Shown here piece by piece: positions 31,094 through 42,023 of a stretch of DNA of 64,000 bases. The stretch spans positions 4,220,401 to 4,284,400 of the forward strand of contig OW204004.1 of assembly GCA_934047225.1 (NCBI GenBank). Direction: 5' to 3'. The notes beneath the pieces were generated by a model, which was given only the letters and a program-made list of their open reading frames with translations, was not told where the DNA came from and searched no databases. How positions within the stretch are numbered: position 1 is the stretch's first letter; each line of letters starts with the position of its first letter. The translations under genes and the position numbers were made by a program. Source of the DNA: Ypsolopha sequella. Lineage: Eukaryota > Arthropoda > Insecta > Lepidoptera > Ypsolophidae.

Positions 31094-32824
31094 ATGATCA
31101 GCTCATCGTACCTTCTAATCCTGATGACCCTGGCCCAAGCACAAGACATCCGACTTGACAGCCTTGACGACGGACCTGGCATACTTCCTTTTAAATTAGG
31201 CTCTACGAAAATAATATCCCACTACCATACATTCCTACAAGACATTGACATTACGATAATACAAAGACATGTTGACACTGCAAAAACTGAATTAACTAAC
31301 GTTGCAAATGACATAAGTAACAAGAGCTTTTCACTGTTTAAGTATCAAATAGTTCACCTTTTTAGCAAACTAGAAAAAATTTCAGCACAGTTGGACACTT
31401 TCAGATCAAAAAGAGCGAAACGTGGTTTATTTAACCCCCTGGGAAGCTTTGTAAAAAGTATCACGGGAAACCTAGACTACAACGATGCTTTGCGATATGA
31501 AAGTCTATTAAAAACTTTGCAAGAAAATGACCAAAAGCTTTCGAATAATTTTAATCACCATATTACTTTATTTAAAGAAATAACCGACCATCAAACTCAA
31601 GTACTAAATAATCTTACCTACAACCAGTTGAAATTACAAAGGGCCGTATCAAGTTTTATAAACATGACGATTAAAGATAACAACCAAGTAGGTATCTTTG
31701 CGCAAGTCTCGCAACTTTTTGCTATAATTAGCGAAAATGTGCAAGAACTATTTTTAGAAGTAATGAGATTAGAAAATATATTAGCTTTTAGTCGCATAGG
31801 CACTTTGCACCATTCTATTTTATCAGTTAGGGATATCACTAGCATAGTTAAAAAGTTAAATGCACTTTACTCGCACGATCAAGTTTTATCGTTAGACACT
31901 AGGTATTATTATGATCTTATTAGTTTAGGCTCATATTTTGTAGGAGATAAAATAGTAATCATCCTTAAAATTCCCATTACATCCCCGAACTCATACACTC
32001 TTTATAAGCTCTGCCCAGTACCTAATAAAAATCATAATGTCATCCTTCCTCCGTTTCCTTTTATGGCAACCAATTCCCAGGAATTTGCTTACATAGAGGC
32101 TGAATGCCCGAAGATCGACGCATGGTACATCTGCAAGCAACAGCTCAACCACCAGATCCGAAATCAGCGCGACTGTATTCATCGACTAATATTTCTACAA
32201 GACCTTGATGAAACATGCAACCCTACGTCTATTTCTTTATCTAAAGAAGCCTTGATGGAGCTAGATGACCAACACTACATTCTGTCATTCCCGAAACCAT
32301 TAAAAGTGCAGCTAAGTTGCAGACAAGAATACCACCACATCCTGGAAGGAAGTTACATTGCAACAATTCCTCGAAACTGCAGTATAAAGACGCCGAGTTT
32401 CACCATAATCAATTTCAATGACCAAATTCGCGGACAAGCTGTTGAAATCACGACATTGCCACGGTCAAACATGCTGATTAAATCATCTTCTGAGAATAAA
32501 GCACCTGAGTACAAGTTCATGACAATTGACTTGAATAAGTTGCACAATATTCAACAACAAGTTACAATGGAAATACCTACGAACCTGCAATCTTTCGACA
32601 CAAGGACTACCTACCGTACAATCATTCCACTGTATGCAGTGATATTGCTGATTATAACTTTCATCACTATATTCTACATACGAAAACGAAACCATAAGAT
32701 TAAAACTGAGCGGAATCCTGGACTGAAACTTACGGATGCTAAAGAAGCTAGCACATCATCTCAAACTCCGGCAACTATCGAAGATAAGAAAGCCGCAATA
32801 TTTGCATTAGACATAGGCAAATAG
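31094..32824 (+). CDS. env: Errantivirus-type envelope (fusion) glycoprotein
   Basis: I choose the ATG at 31094 because it is followed by a signal-peptide-like stretch (SSSYLLILMTLAQAQ); the frame is open upstream to the primer site, probably by chance. The product is 576 residues. A furin-type site, RSKRAKR, lies at about residues 104-110 and is followed by GLFNPLGSFVKSITG, the position of a fusion peptide. Helical regions follow, then a Cys-rich outer region, and a C-terminal membrane anchor (about residues 509-529) with a basic cytosolic tail of about 45 residues. This matches the class I-like fusion proteins shared by insect errantiviruses and baculovirus F. No stop or frameshift is visible. 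It would be expressed from the element's own LTR. Confidence 0.9.
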   Translation: MISSSYLLILMTLAQAQDIRLDSLDDGPGILPFKLGSTKIISHYHTFLQDIDITIIQRHVDTAKTELTNVANDISNKSFSLFKYQIVHLFSKLEKISAQLDTFRSKRAKRGLFNPLGSFVKSITGNLDYNDALRYESLLKTLQENDQKLSNNFNHHITLFKEITDHQTQVLNNLTYNQLKLQRAVSSFINMTIKDNNQVGIFAQVSQLFAIISENVQELFLEVMRLENILAFSRIGTLHHSILSVRDITSIVKKLNALYSHDQVLSLDTRYYYDLISLGSYFVGDKIVIILKIPITSPNSYTLYKLCPVPNKNHNVILPPFPFMATNSQEFAYIEAECPKIDAWYICKQQLNHQIRNQRDCIHRLIFLQDLDETCNPTSISLSKEALMELDDQHYILSFPKPLKVQLSCRQEYHHILEGSYIATIPRNCSIKTPSFTIINFNDQIRGQAVEITTLPRSNMLIKSSSENKAPEYKFMTIDLNKLHNIQQQVTMEIPTNLQSFDTRTTYRTIIPLYAVILLIITFITIFYIRKRNHKIKTERNPGLKLTDAKEASTSSQTPATIEDKKAAIFALDIGK

Positions 32825-32845
32825 TTGCTCGTTCTAGAGGGGAGG

Positions 32846-33157
32846 TGTTACGTCGAGGACTATGTCCCTACCGACTCCAACAGCCATCACACCACCAAAC
32901 AGATTGTGCAACCGTTCGAGTTGCTGACGCATCATCGACCGACATATTAAAAGGGTATTTCACCATCCAAGACGCCGCCTTCATGCTAACATCGCGACAG
33001 CGGGAGGTCATACTCTGATCATCGGGATCACTAAGATATAAGTTTAATGTAAGATAGATATCATAAGAATTGTAATCACACATCGATTACATATTTAAGT
33101 AAATTCTCTTCCGACTTTCTTTTTAAAAACCCTCGCCGACGGTCAACTCCCGTAATT
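32846..33157 (+). repeat. 3' LTR of the envelope-only element
   Basis: Identical to the 5' LTR. Preceded at 32836-32845 by the polypurine tract AGAGGGGAGG. Confidence 0.93.
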
Positions 33158-33244
33158 CATGTGTCATTTTATATTTTTTGTGATCCTCGTATTTACAACA
33201 AAAAAAACGAGGAATTGTCGTCCATTTTGCTATTGAGGTGAAAA

Positions 33245-33336
33245 ATGTACTCTACGTGGACGGTTTCTCAGTTAAAAGCTGAATTAAAGAGCCGAGGAGC
33301 TTCATTAAAAGGTCGAAAAGCTGATCTGGTCAGCAG
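33245..33336 (+). CDS. Orphan first exon encoding a SAP domain
   Basis: The ATG at 33245 opens a 31-codon exon ending at a GTATTT donor. It reads MYSTWTVSQLKAELKSRGAS followed by LKGRKADLVSR, a near-complete SAP motif (DNA-binding helix-extended-helix; L-K-x-E-L-x-x-R-G and G-R-K-x-x-L). SAP domains of this kind begin some SWIM/YqaJ proteins. No following exon is evident before the hAT sequence, so the rest is deleted or far away. The envelope-only element inserted about 90 bp upstream. Confidence 0.6.
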
Positions 33337-33419
33337 GTATTTATAGTTTATTTTGTTCTTATTTTTGTTAATAGTTTCATAGGTTTCATGTTATTTACTG
33401 AGTTGATGAGATCTTTTAA

Positions 33420-34817
33420 CAGTATACAGTAATTTTGGTTAATCACAACTGATTATAGTATAGCTCTCGTTGGCACTCGATGTCCATAAGTCAGCTGTTA
33501 GACATATACTTTCTATGCTGTTAATAAGGTTTCAATCTGTTTTTAGAGCCTCTTTTGTTTTATTATACATCGCAGGAATCATAACATTAGAAATGGTTTT
33601 TCTAGTAAGCAGTTGATAGCCAGGAATCCAGCGAGCGATTTTTTTAAAAGACGGTTCTTCTATCAATGAAAATGGCTGATAACCATCAACGAATAAATCG
33701 AGAAGATCGTTGTCAATTTTTTTTTAATTCTCCAGATATTTTTTTAGCGGTGCTATATCTTTCTATGGCTTGCTGTCTCGGCTTGGTTGTCGCTGCAGTT
33801 GATGTTGTGGCGGTTGTCATAATAGTGTTAGTCGTAGTCACCGAAGTTGGCACTGCTGCTGCTGTTTTGGAAGCATCTCCACGCTGGATGGATGCAGTTG
33901 CAGTTTGTGACACTCTTGTTTCTTGCTGCCCCGTTACAACTCGAGAATATGCATCTAAATGCCTCTTTTTTAAATGTGTCTTTAAATTTACAGTTGTACC
34001 TTTATAGCTATATATGTCACCACATAAACTACATTTGGCCTTTTTGTCGACCATATTTGTTTTATTGAAATAGTCCCATAACACGCTTGAATTCACACGA
34101 GACATGAGAAAGCTTTTTTTTTTAAGTCACACAATGAAATGTTTTTACATTAAGTACTAGGTACCTACTTCACTGTAGACACTTATACAGAGACACACAC
34201 GTACAGTTTATAATGTTTACTTAATTTACACATGTACACCATATCCATCGTTAAAATATTAAATTGCTTTTTATATTTACACTTCATAAATTATTCACAC
34301 GGGATAACTCTCAAAACAATTCACAACAAGAAATCAAATCAAACTTTGGTTATCAAAGCTCTCACTCGATCGATTGTTTACATGCAACTAAAAATGGAAG
34401 AATAATAAGTTATTGCCGCCTAAACTTGTCACTCACCTACTTGTTCATCCCTTTCAAGGCTAAACATCATTATCGCTTTGCAATTAAAGTCAAAAGTTGA
34501 AAGTTCATATTATAATCAAAGAATAATTACGTTGCAGTTCTGCCAAAACGCTGATGATTTTTTTAAGACTTACGCCATTCAATATAAGGTCTATTTTTGT
34601 ATGGATTTACCTGTGTCTCAGTCATTCATCACATCATGCACTCACTGTCGCTCGGCTGCCGTTGTGTACGATCGGACTTGATCAGAGCACACCGGCTCAA
34701 CGCAAAATATAGTGTTTCGTCCGATATATAGTTTCAGTACAGGCCGATATACGATTCGCGATATTGCAACGATATATAGATTCAATATCTATATACGTTT
34801 GGTATCACCCACCGCTA
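33420..34817 (-). mobile_element. 5' half of a hAT transposon
   Basis: The 5' terminus on the minus strand is TAGCGGTGGGTGATACC at 34817, of the hAT type. Downstream come palindromic ATATAG-rich subterminal sequence, a BED zinc-finger exon and the start of the transposase. Homology fades at about 33420 and no matching 3' end is seen, so the 3' half is deleted. From 34110 to 34620 I see no gene. Confidence 0.7.
33440..34105 (-). pseudogene. hAT transposase N-terminus with BED zinc finger
   Basis: MSRVNSSVLWDYFNKTN followed by CSLCGDIYSYKGTTVNLKTH and LKKRHL is a BED zinc finger (C-x2-C...H-x3-5-H). A Thr/Ala-rich linker follows. After a frameshift in an A-run near 33715, the frame continues LLDLFVDGYQPFSLIEEPSF and RWIPGYQLLTRKTISN, and after another shift SICLTADLWTSSANESY, the N-terminal part of the hAT catalytic region including the TADLWTS motif. 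The catalytic remainder is absent. Confidence 0.8.
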
Positions 34818-35158
34818 ATCCGGTTACATCGCCGGACACCACCCACACTGAAAGACGTCACCTGTAGCCGGTTCACCACAACATCAACTACTTTCACTGT
34901 GTCCTTCTCCTCTGTAACACCATGGATCAGGAGTATTTTGCGTCGACTCCGCATATCAATTTGGTCTACTTCCTGTATCAACAGTTCCAATTGTAACTGG
35001 AGATTGTTGACTGCCTCGGACACAAAACTTTGAAATGCTGCGAAGTCAAGGGACAGGAGTTTGAGCTGAAACCTGCTTCATCTCTCGCTGGAACCCAGCC
35101 ATCTGCTTTTCGAAGTGCTCCTTCAAACCAGATATGAATTTCTGAAGAGCGTCCATTG
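34818..35158 (-). pseudogene. LINE ORF1-like coiled-coil fragment
   Basis: MDALQKFISGLKEHFEKQMA at 35158, then after a frameshift near 35050 SEAVNNLQLQLELLIQEVDQ and RRKILLIHGVTEEKD...VRRCNRISG. A coiled coil followed by an RRK-x-L-L-x-HGV module and a C-H-R-like end matches ORF1 proteins of some LINEs. It ends exactly where the hAT terminus begins, so the hAT inserted here or the two were joined by deletion. Confidence 0.6.
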
Positions 35159-35159
35159 T

Positions 35160-35960
35160 GATAATGTGGGTAGGAAATATAGAAACAGCTATGTGGAGAA
35201 AAGTGCAGTGTTTTATTGTTTAAGAGGATGGGTTCCGCTTGCATACTACCCGCATTGCGAGAGGGACTGATCCTGCAAAAAAAGTCAAAATGGCAACTTT
35301 TTTCACTAACTTTATTATTGAAAAAGAAAAACAATGGTGCTATGAAATATCTGCCCTGTTAAAAGTTTAATAAAGTTTGTACAGAATTTAATCCATAAAT
35401 AATATAAACGGGTTTTTGCTCTAATAATCTTAAACCTCGACATGAAAACTTTTTTTAGAGCCATTTTTAGTATTTTATTTATCAATATTGGAATGGCTTC
35501 TGAGGACTCTGTTCGATATAAGTGTGTATTATATTCCCGGAAGAAATACATTTTTTTCTTTTTTACGTACGAGTAGTATTGCTAGATTCTTCAAACCAGG
35601 AAGAAAAACTTATGGTTATGGGAAACTATCCTCTTAAATTGATGGATAACACTTGCTGGCAGGTATGATATGTCTCTCGTCACTAATAAACATTAACAGT
35701 CTTACCACAAAAAATAAATATTCCTATGTTTAAACACGTGTTTAATTAGACAGTGCGTAAGCGTAAGAGATAAACACTGCTTAAATTGACGCGTCCTTTT
35801 TTTAACTTGGCAACCCTAAGAAACGTTACGTTTTAAGCAGATTTCATCTGTTGTGTCTTTCTCTTTCCTATCGAAAAATGTTTGTTTCAGTTACTATTAC
35901 GTAATAAGTATCTTGAAAATAGAAAACAATTTACTTCTTTGAAAAATTAATAAGTCTACC
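35160..35960. other. AT-rich intergenic stretch
   Basis: No gene or repeat that I can support. The last 200 bp could be the promoter and leader of the small ORF at 35961. Confidence 0.4.
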
Positions 35961-36131
35961 ATGCCGGAAGTAGACATAAATGTGATAAATGTTAAATCTT
36001 TTTGTGTAAAAACAACAAAACGGAACCTTTTAAATGACAGTTCTCGTTTGATTCCTTGCTTGACACTGAGCACGGAACATTTTTATCAGGAGAAGAATGA
36101 AAACTCAGTAGAAAAACAAGCGATAATATAG
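35961..36131 (+). CDS. Small ORF or first exon, 56 residues, unrecognised
   Basis: Starts ATG in a good context (CTACCATGC) and reads MPEVDINVINVKSFCVKTTK, then a mixed polar sequence to VEKQAII and a TAG. The codons AGGTAAAG at its end include a plausible splice donor (GTAAAG at 36132), which would fall across the boundary of the transposon inserted at 36135. It could be the first exon of a host gene cut off from the rest. No domain is recognised. Confidence 0.35.
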   Translation: MPEVDINVINVKSFCVKTTKRNLLNDSSRLIPCLTLSTEHFYQEKNENSVEKQAII

Positions 36132-36444
36132 GTAAAGTCCCTTTCAATAGAATCCGGCAATAATGTAAACAAGATAATTATTAGACAGTTGTCTATGATC
36201 ATAGTATGATCATAGTGTTGTACCTACACTGATGTCAAAGTGAGTGATTGTTATATTGTTATATTGTTAGATTTTGGGCTTTCAGTACAGAAATAAAATT
36301 AATAAAAGAGATTTTGCAATATTTCAAAAAATAGGGCAAGGCTCTTTAAAAAATATTAATTAAATTATTGTAGAAAATTTAATAGAATAGAATAAAAATT
36401 TATTCAGTATAATATACACATACAATAATCAATCGCGCCGCGCG

Positions 36445-38382
36445 TCATTCGCTTGTGTCAGATTCATCATCACTTGACGTGTCACCGGTCACAGTTATTA
36501 TAAAAGGTTTTGTTACAGCATCGCTAGCCACATCCATAATTCCGTCTAATGTTTTCATCCGTTGCTCTTCCTTTTGAACGTGACCGACGCATTTAGCCCA
36601 TTGTTCTGCTCCGATTCTCGCCAAACCTTCTTTTAGCAACATTTTAACTTCTGACATTTTAAAAAGATTTATTTTTTCTTCCTACATAGGACTTTACCTG
36701 TGCCCAAATTAGTTCAATTGGGTTAAGCTCACAGTGATATGGAGGAAGGCGAAGCACAGTTATTCCTTTCGATGCGGCGAGATCGTCGACGTATTTTGTT
36801 TTATATCTTTCTTTATCGAATTTTGTGAGCAACTGTACTTTTATTTCGCTGGTTTCAAAAGCTATGTCTTTGCTACGTAGCCAATCTTGTATAGCGTCCT
36901 TCCTCCAACTCATATTAGGCACATTTTCGAGCTGGCGAGAATGGTAAGGGGCATTGTCCATGATAATCACAGACCCAGGGTGAATTTTCTCCAAAATGTT
37001 TTGAAACCTGACATAAAAGGATAACAAATTATGGCAAGCGTATGATTAACTTATTAAAGGAGTACAACTATTTACGAAGGGTTCCGTACCATCGCCAGAA
37101 AGTCACGATTTTTGTATGGGCGCCTCCTTTATTAATTTTACTACATTTTTATTATTTGTGATTATAGCGGCAATAGAAAAACATATTCTGTGAACATTTC
37201 AACTGTCTACCTATTATGATTCATGAGATACAGCCCACTGACAGGCATACAGATAGACAATACTAGACAGTAATAGGGCCCCGTTGGGCACCCTTTGGGT
37301 ACAGAACCCTAAAAATGATAATTGAAAACATTTAAGGCTAACCATAATTCAAAATTATGAGCATCCATTTCCCCATGATAGTCCCCATCCGACTTCTGTG
37401 CTTCAAATATCCATTCCCCACCGAGAAATCCATCCTGGTTTCCTATGTGGGTGATAATGAGCCTCTTTCCTTTCTGCGGATTTCTAAGCCCACTTGAGAG
37501 ACCTCTCAAAAATGCCTGTCTGCTACTTTTAATATCATGGTCCATCCAGACATAATTGCAGCTGTGCCCTAGTTAAAACAAAAATAAATTTTAATTCACA
37601 AATATAAACATTGAATACTTATAAGCAATATTAAAGTCTATAATAATAGGTAATTCAATTCACTGGGACATAAAAAGCAATTAAAAAATAATAACCCTCA
37701 TTAAGCCATGTTTCATCCAAATAATAGATTTTTTTATTCTGCCTTCTATAATCTTCAATAAATAGTTCACGCGCCAGACTTGTAAGTCGGGTTTGTCCAG
37801 TAATATACTTTTTCTGGATCGTTTTGAGTATGAAAAATTTAACTTCTTCAATATTCTATACATGTAGGTAGACTGTCATCCTCATTGACTGGCTTCAAAA
37901 TTTTGTTAATTGTAGGCAAATCTCCATCAAAGTATAGTTGATAAACTTTTCTCCGTATTGCAGATAAAGTAAATTCATCTAAATTATCAATTATAGCTCG
38001 ATTTGAAGATCTCTCCTAAAAAGTGAATTTGTTATTCAAAAACAAACTATAACTTAGTGAAAGATGTCATTATATTTAATACAAAAATTAGGTTATGAAA
38101 TCTGGCAGGTAATTTAAAGAGGTTAGGTTACCTTTGGCTGTGGTATTTCTTGAGTTTCTAAATAATGCTTCATGGTATCTCTTACAACATGCTGAGACAC
38201 CTCCATAATTTCTGAAGTCATTTTATATAACTCCATTTTGAGTGGGTATGTAGGAGACGATTTTTCTAAATAATTATAAATATTCACAAGATTTTTTTTT
38301 CCCTTATAGATAGATGAATTTTTCGTTTTTTGGCAGGCGGAGGAGTCTTCGACCCTGATGTACTGGGTTGCGGCTCACTCAT
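36445..38382 (-). pseudogene. DDE_3-type (IS630/Tc1/mariner-like) transposase, spliced
   Basis: Exon 1 38382..38132 (MSEPQPSTSGSKTPPPAKKR, basic nuclear-localisation-like start), exon 2 from 38015 to about 37690, exon 3 about 37570..37340, exon 4 from about 37012. The catalytic triad is visible: YYLDETWLNEG (Asp), VIIMDNAPYHS (Asp) and LPPYHCELNPIELIW (Glu). Four single-base lesions break the frame: an A-run in exon 1 (9 A near 38300), near 37865, near 37757, and in a T-run near 36665. After the last one the C-terminal tail MLLKEGLARIGAEQWAKCVG and an acidic end follow. Confidence 0.85.
37078..37310. repeat. AGGGTTCCGTACC-type lepidopteran repeat in an intron
   Basis: Begins AGGGTTCCGTACC and ends GGGTACAGAACCCT, inverted to each other, with GGGCCCCGTTGGGCACCCTT near the right end. 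The same ends occur in very abundant moth and butterfly repeats. It lies between transposase exons 3 and 4. Confidence 0.7.
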
Positions 38383-39086
38383 TATAACCTAAAATAACCA
38401 CGTAATAATTTTTTAAATTATTATTATTCTTGGATTTATTCGTAGCATCTCTACAAAGAATCTGTGTATGTAAATTATTTTGTGAAGTAAATAAATAATT
38501 TTTGTATATTGTATTTGTATATCTTTATTACATTTTGAAGAATTAATAGTTTAAAAACATTTTTACCTCCTTGTTTCTGGAAAAAGAGATCCAATCGTAA
38601 GCAAAAACAAAGTCCGTGATTTCAAAATACAAAAAGCAAAGTCGTCGATAAAAGGAAACAGAAAAACGCACAGAAGTCGGAACAATACCCACTAATGAAT
38701 AAAGCAAGCCAAACCCATACCTGACCAAATCAACTGTTGCGGCCGGTCGGCCATTACAAATTTTCATTTAAATTTTCATTTCAGCCAGTACAAAAGAGGT
38801 TTGTGAAAAGACATCACTAACTTTCCAAAGACAAATAAGACTTCGATGATAAAAAAAATAATATGGCAGTTTTACAAACTATTGAAATTATCGTCATCCG
38901 AGTATTTTTTATTAAAATAACTATCATAAAGAAGTTAGTTGGTGTATAAATGATTGTACGAACAATGTATGGTTCCTTGCATGTGAATATGATCAGAATT
39001 GATATTCAAATGTAAGTAATTTCTGAGTAATCGTGTTTAAATTGGTTTGTTTACATTATTGCCGAATTCTATTGAAAGGGACTCTA

Positions 39087-39950
39087 TACATATATAGGTA
39101 TACATATACATGATACATGTATTTATGAGCGGAATTCAAATATTGCTTGTTTGAACAGGGATCATTACTTAATCTATTATATTTTATGATCGTTCGGAAC
39201 TTTTAATAAAGGTACAATTTCATATCTTTAACAAAGATTATTTTTAAAAGCGATCATAAAATATAATAAACCGAGTTTCTTAGAAACTTACATTGAAAAG
39301 CTTTAATTTACACTCCATGTTTATTATTAAGTAAAATTTTATAATTTTTAAAAATTACACGTTTCAAATTGTGTGAAGACAGGTTATTCTAACAAATATC
39401 GTGGTAAACTGGAGACATTAATCATGGATTTAACATATTTTTGGTGTAGCTCCCTTAATCCAACGCAGGCTGATACCATTTTATGTACCATTTTATATAT
39501 GTATATTTTATGTTGAATCACATCAAACATATTATTTAGAGTATATTACAAGCCAGTGAAGCCAGCAAGATCAATTTGAAACAAATTCCAAGGAAGAAAA
39601 GTATTTTCCAAAAATTTCTGCAACTGTATTCGTATTCTTTATACCTGGACAAGGAAATCAGTACAATTTCAAGCCGGGATCGGTGGCCAGTGTACGCCCG
39701 TACTTTGAACACTTTCTTTTTCCTCCTTCATCTTGATTATTTGTTATGAAAACATTAAAGAACTTAATTTCAAAACAAAAAACTGTTTGAAAAATATATC
39801 GTCTTTTCTTCGTATGACATTTTTTTTTAACAGTGCTGGAAACCACTCCTTCGGAGCCAAAAGACACAAAAATAGTTCATATAATATGTTATAATAATAT
39901 ATATTATATTTTAATTGACATAAATTACTATTATTAAAATGACTATAATA
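39087..39950. other. AT-rich spacer without a gene
   Basis: Short open frames only, on both strands, without recognisable protein features. Ends in the 8-bp target site of the MULE. Confidence 0.4.
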
Positions 39951-40460
39951 AATAAAAATACCTTTCGGAACACGTGCCCTAACTCCTCTAATCAACAGTT
40001 CCCAAAATTCACACTCACCAAAATCCCTAGGCATCTGTTACTCACTTTCTAAAATGACTATTGCCTATAAATACCATTTCCTAAAATTCCCACTTTTTCA
40101 TGCTGTTATTTACGTTGTTAATGCAATACCCCAAATGTGGGCATTTTTAGCCCCTGTTCCACCTATTCCCCCTGTTCTATCCCCCCTAGGAGGGAAAAAC
40201 TGAATTTTTTTTCCACTTTTCTCTACTAGGGGGGATACTACTTCCACCTATTTCTACTGTGACAAAGTACAGTTCGAAAGAAAAACAATGAAGCCACCGA
40301 CCCCAAAAAGAGGAGTGTTAAAGTTTGAAGTGTGTATGTCTGTGTGTTAGGAGTGAAAACAGTTTTATTTTTAAAAAACCCATGTTGGGTATCAAATGAA
40401 AGACTTATACATCACGATTAAGCAGGTTTTATGGCAATGCAAACCCAATTAAACTTAAAA

Positions 40461-40556
40461 CATCCTTAAGTACAAGAAAAAAACAACATAAATGCATCCT
40501 TAAGTACAACAAAAAAACAACATAAATGCATCTTTAAGTACAAGAAAAAAACAATG
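40461..40556. repeat. 34-bp tandem repeat, about 2.8 copies
   Basis: The unit begins CATCCTTAAGTACAAGAAAA at 40461, 40495 and 40529. It lies in the MULE, 3' of the transposase stop. Confidence 0.9.
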
Positions 40557-40582
40557 TCTCTATAAATAGGTCAATCAGTAGG

Positions 40583-42023
40583 TTAAGAAAGACGCAACCT
40601 TAAGTCGCGTTTTAATTCAATTATGTTTTTAAGAAACTGCGAAGAAGAAATGTTCCCATTTTCTAACTGCGTAAGGTACTCGGCATACTTCTTATCAAAT
40701 AGTATGTCGACAGTTCGTCTATTTCTCTTCAATTTGTTAAATAATGTAAATTTTATTCTGGAATCGGCATGTTTTGCTTCTTTTTGTAGTTTATAAATAA
40801 AATGAAAAAAATTTGGTGTTGCTGGAATATTGCCATTCAGGCGCCTATGCCACCCTTCCAGGGCATTTGTCGTTCTTTGAGTTTCATAAGCACAGCTGAG
40901 ACTTTGCGCAGGCAGTCGAGGATACCATTGTCGCTTAAAATATTTCAAGAACTCTTGAATTTTCGTTGTTTGAGGAGCGGAATTGATTACTGAAGTCCAT
41001 GCTTCACTCAAAAATCGTGGTGGAAGAAGTGGAAAAAGGGAACATACTCGTACAATTTTTTTCTCACAAGCCGTTGTTATTTCTAGAGCCCGTTTTTTCT
41101 TCCATACTGCTTTATTGAAGTGGTGGAAGCAATATGTCACTTTTGCAGCAGGAAAAACTTTTTAAGAGTGCATTGCTTTGGGCCTGTTCATAGTCGCATT
41201 TGTATTTATTTATTTGTATTCCCAATTTATCTTTTATTAGTTGAAAAAAACGGGTGTATGTGGTTTCGTTTTTATTTGGCAATAATCCATAAATTATTGG
41301 TATAACGTTTGTCGTTTTGCTGTCGGATCCGATGTCGACGTGAATGCTAAACAGCTGATAAAAGTGAGAAGGCGTACACCGAAATGTACCATCTCCAAAA
41401 TACTGCCGTTGGACAGAGTTTTTAATCAGTTTTCTTGATATTTTTGAAGCAAAAATTAAAATTTTCTCGGCAGTACCGTCCTCGCAAACGAGAAAAGCAT
41501 TAAATGCTTTTGGAACATGGACATCTTCGCGTTTACTAAAAACCAGTCTGTTAACATCCAAATATTTCTTCCTAGCGTTGTATAGTCTATTTTTTATAGA
41601 AGACCATTGTAGAACATCGTGTTTGTATTTTCCTTGTTTCATATCTTCAAAGACATTTTCATATATCTTTTGAACTGGGCCTAAATCTTCACAAACTTGC
41701 TTTTTACATTCTTCTGCCTTGAGCAAAATTTCATTTTTAGTAAAATCTTGACGGCATAGGTGTTTCTTCTCCCGTATTACTTTAGTTTTTTTATCATTTA
41801 TTGTAATGCTCGATGAACGTTCATGTTTCTCGGCACAACGCCACAATGTACTGCCTTTATTTTTTTTGCCGAAATAATAGCGATATCCATTTCGTAGAAG
41901 GATTTCACCCCCCTTTTGATTTTTTACAAAAACGAAATCACACATAATTTCACGAAAAATACTTCGTAAAAGCTTCGACGTAAAAGTCGAAAAAAAAGAG
42001 CTATAACAAACAAGCCGTGACAT
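40583..42023 (-). pseudogene. MULE transposase with N-terminal FLYWCH zinc finger
   Basis: The first frame (42023..41112, 303 residues) has an N-terminal FLYWCH-type domain (LLRNGYRYYFGKKNKGSTLW RC...KH) and the MULE core (YFGDGTFRCTPSHFYQLFSI with the first Asp, then NVIPIIYGLLPNKNETTYT and CDYEQAQSNA with the second Asp). A one-base frameshift near 41155 moves the rest into the frame 41140..40583, which includes the C-terminal RTTNALEGWHRRLNG motif and a helical tail. One more base would be needed for a continuous protein, so this copy is near-intact but broken. Confidence 0.88.

Larger units (their letters stand above)
30598..33157 (+). mobile_element. Errantivirus-like LTR element containing only an envelope gene
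   Basis: Two direct LTRs of 312 bp, 30598-30909 and 32846-33157, identical by eye, flanked by CATG at 30594-30597 and 33158-33161, the 4-bp duplication usual for Gypsy-type integrases. The first LTR is followed at once by GGCGCAGTC, the tRNA primer-site type of this group, and the second is preceded by the purine tract AGAGGGGAGG. Between them lies a single envelope frame; gag and pol are absent. Such a structure could be a reverse-transcribed spliced envelope RNA or an internal deletion. Confidence 0.93.
36135..39084. mobile_element. Tc1/mariner-superfamily transposon with introns, TA target duplication
   Basis: Terminal inverted repeats of about 38 bp: AGTCCCTTTCAATAGAAT, then CGGCAATAATGTAAACAA, at 36136 and inverted at 39083. 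Both sides carry TA (36133-36134 and 39085-39086). The single gene, on the minus strand, encodes a DDE_3-type transposase split by introns, which is unusual for this superfamily. A lepidopteran repeat lies in one intron. Confidence 0.85.

Noticed and set aside
38543..38767. 74-codon minus frame in the Tc1/mariner-type element
   Set aside because: Upstream of exon 1, no domain, not needed for the two-end, one-gene structure.
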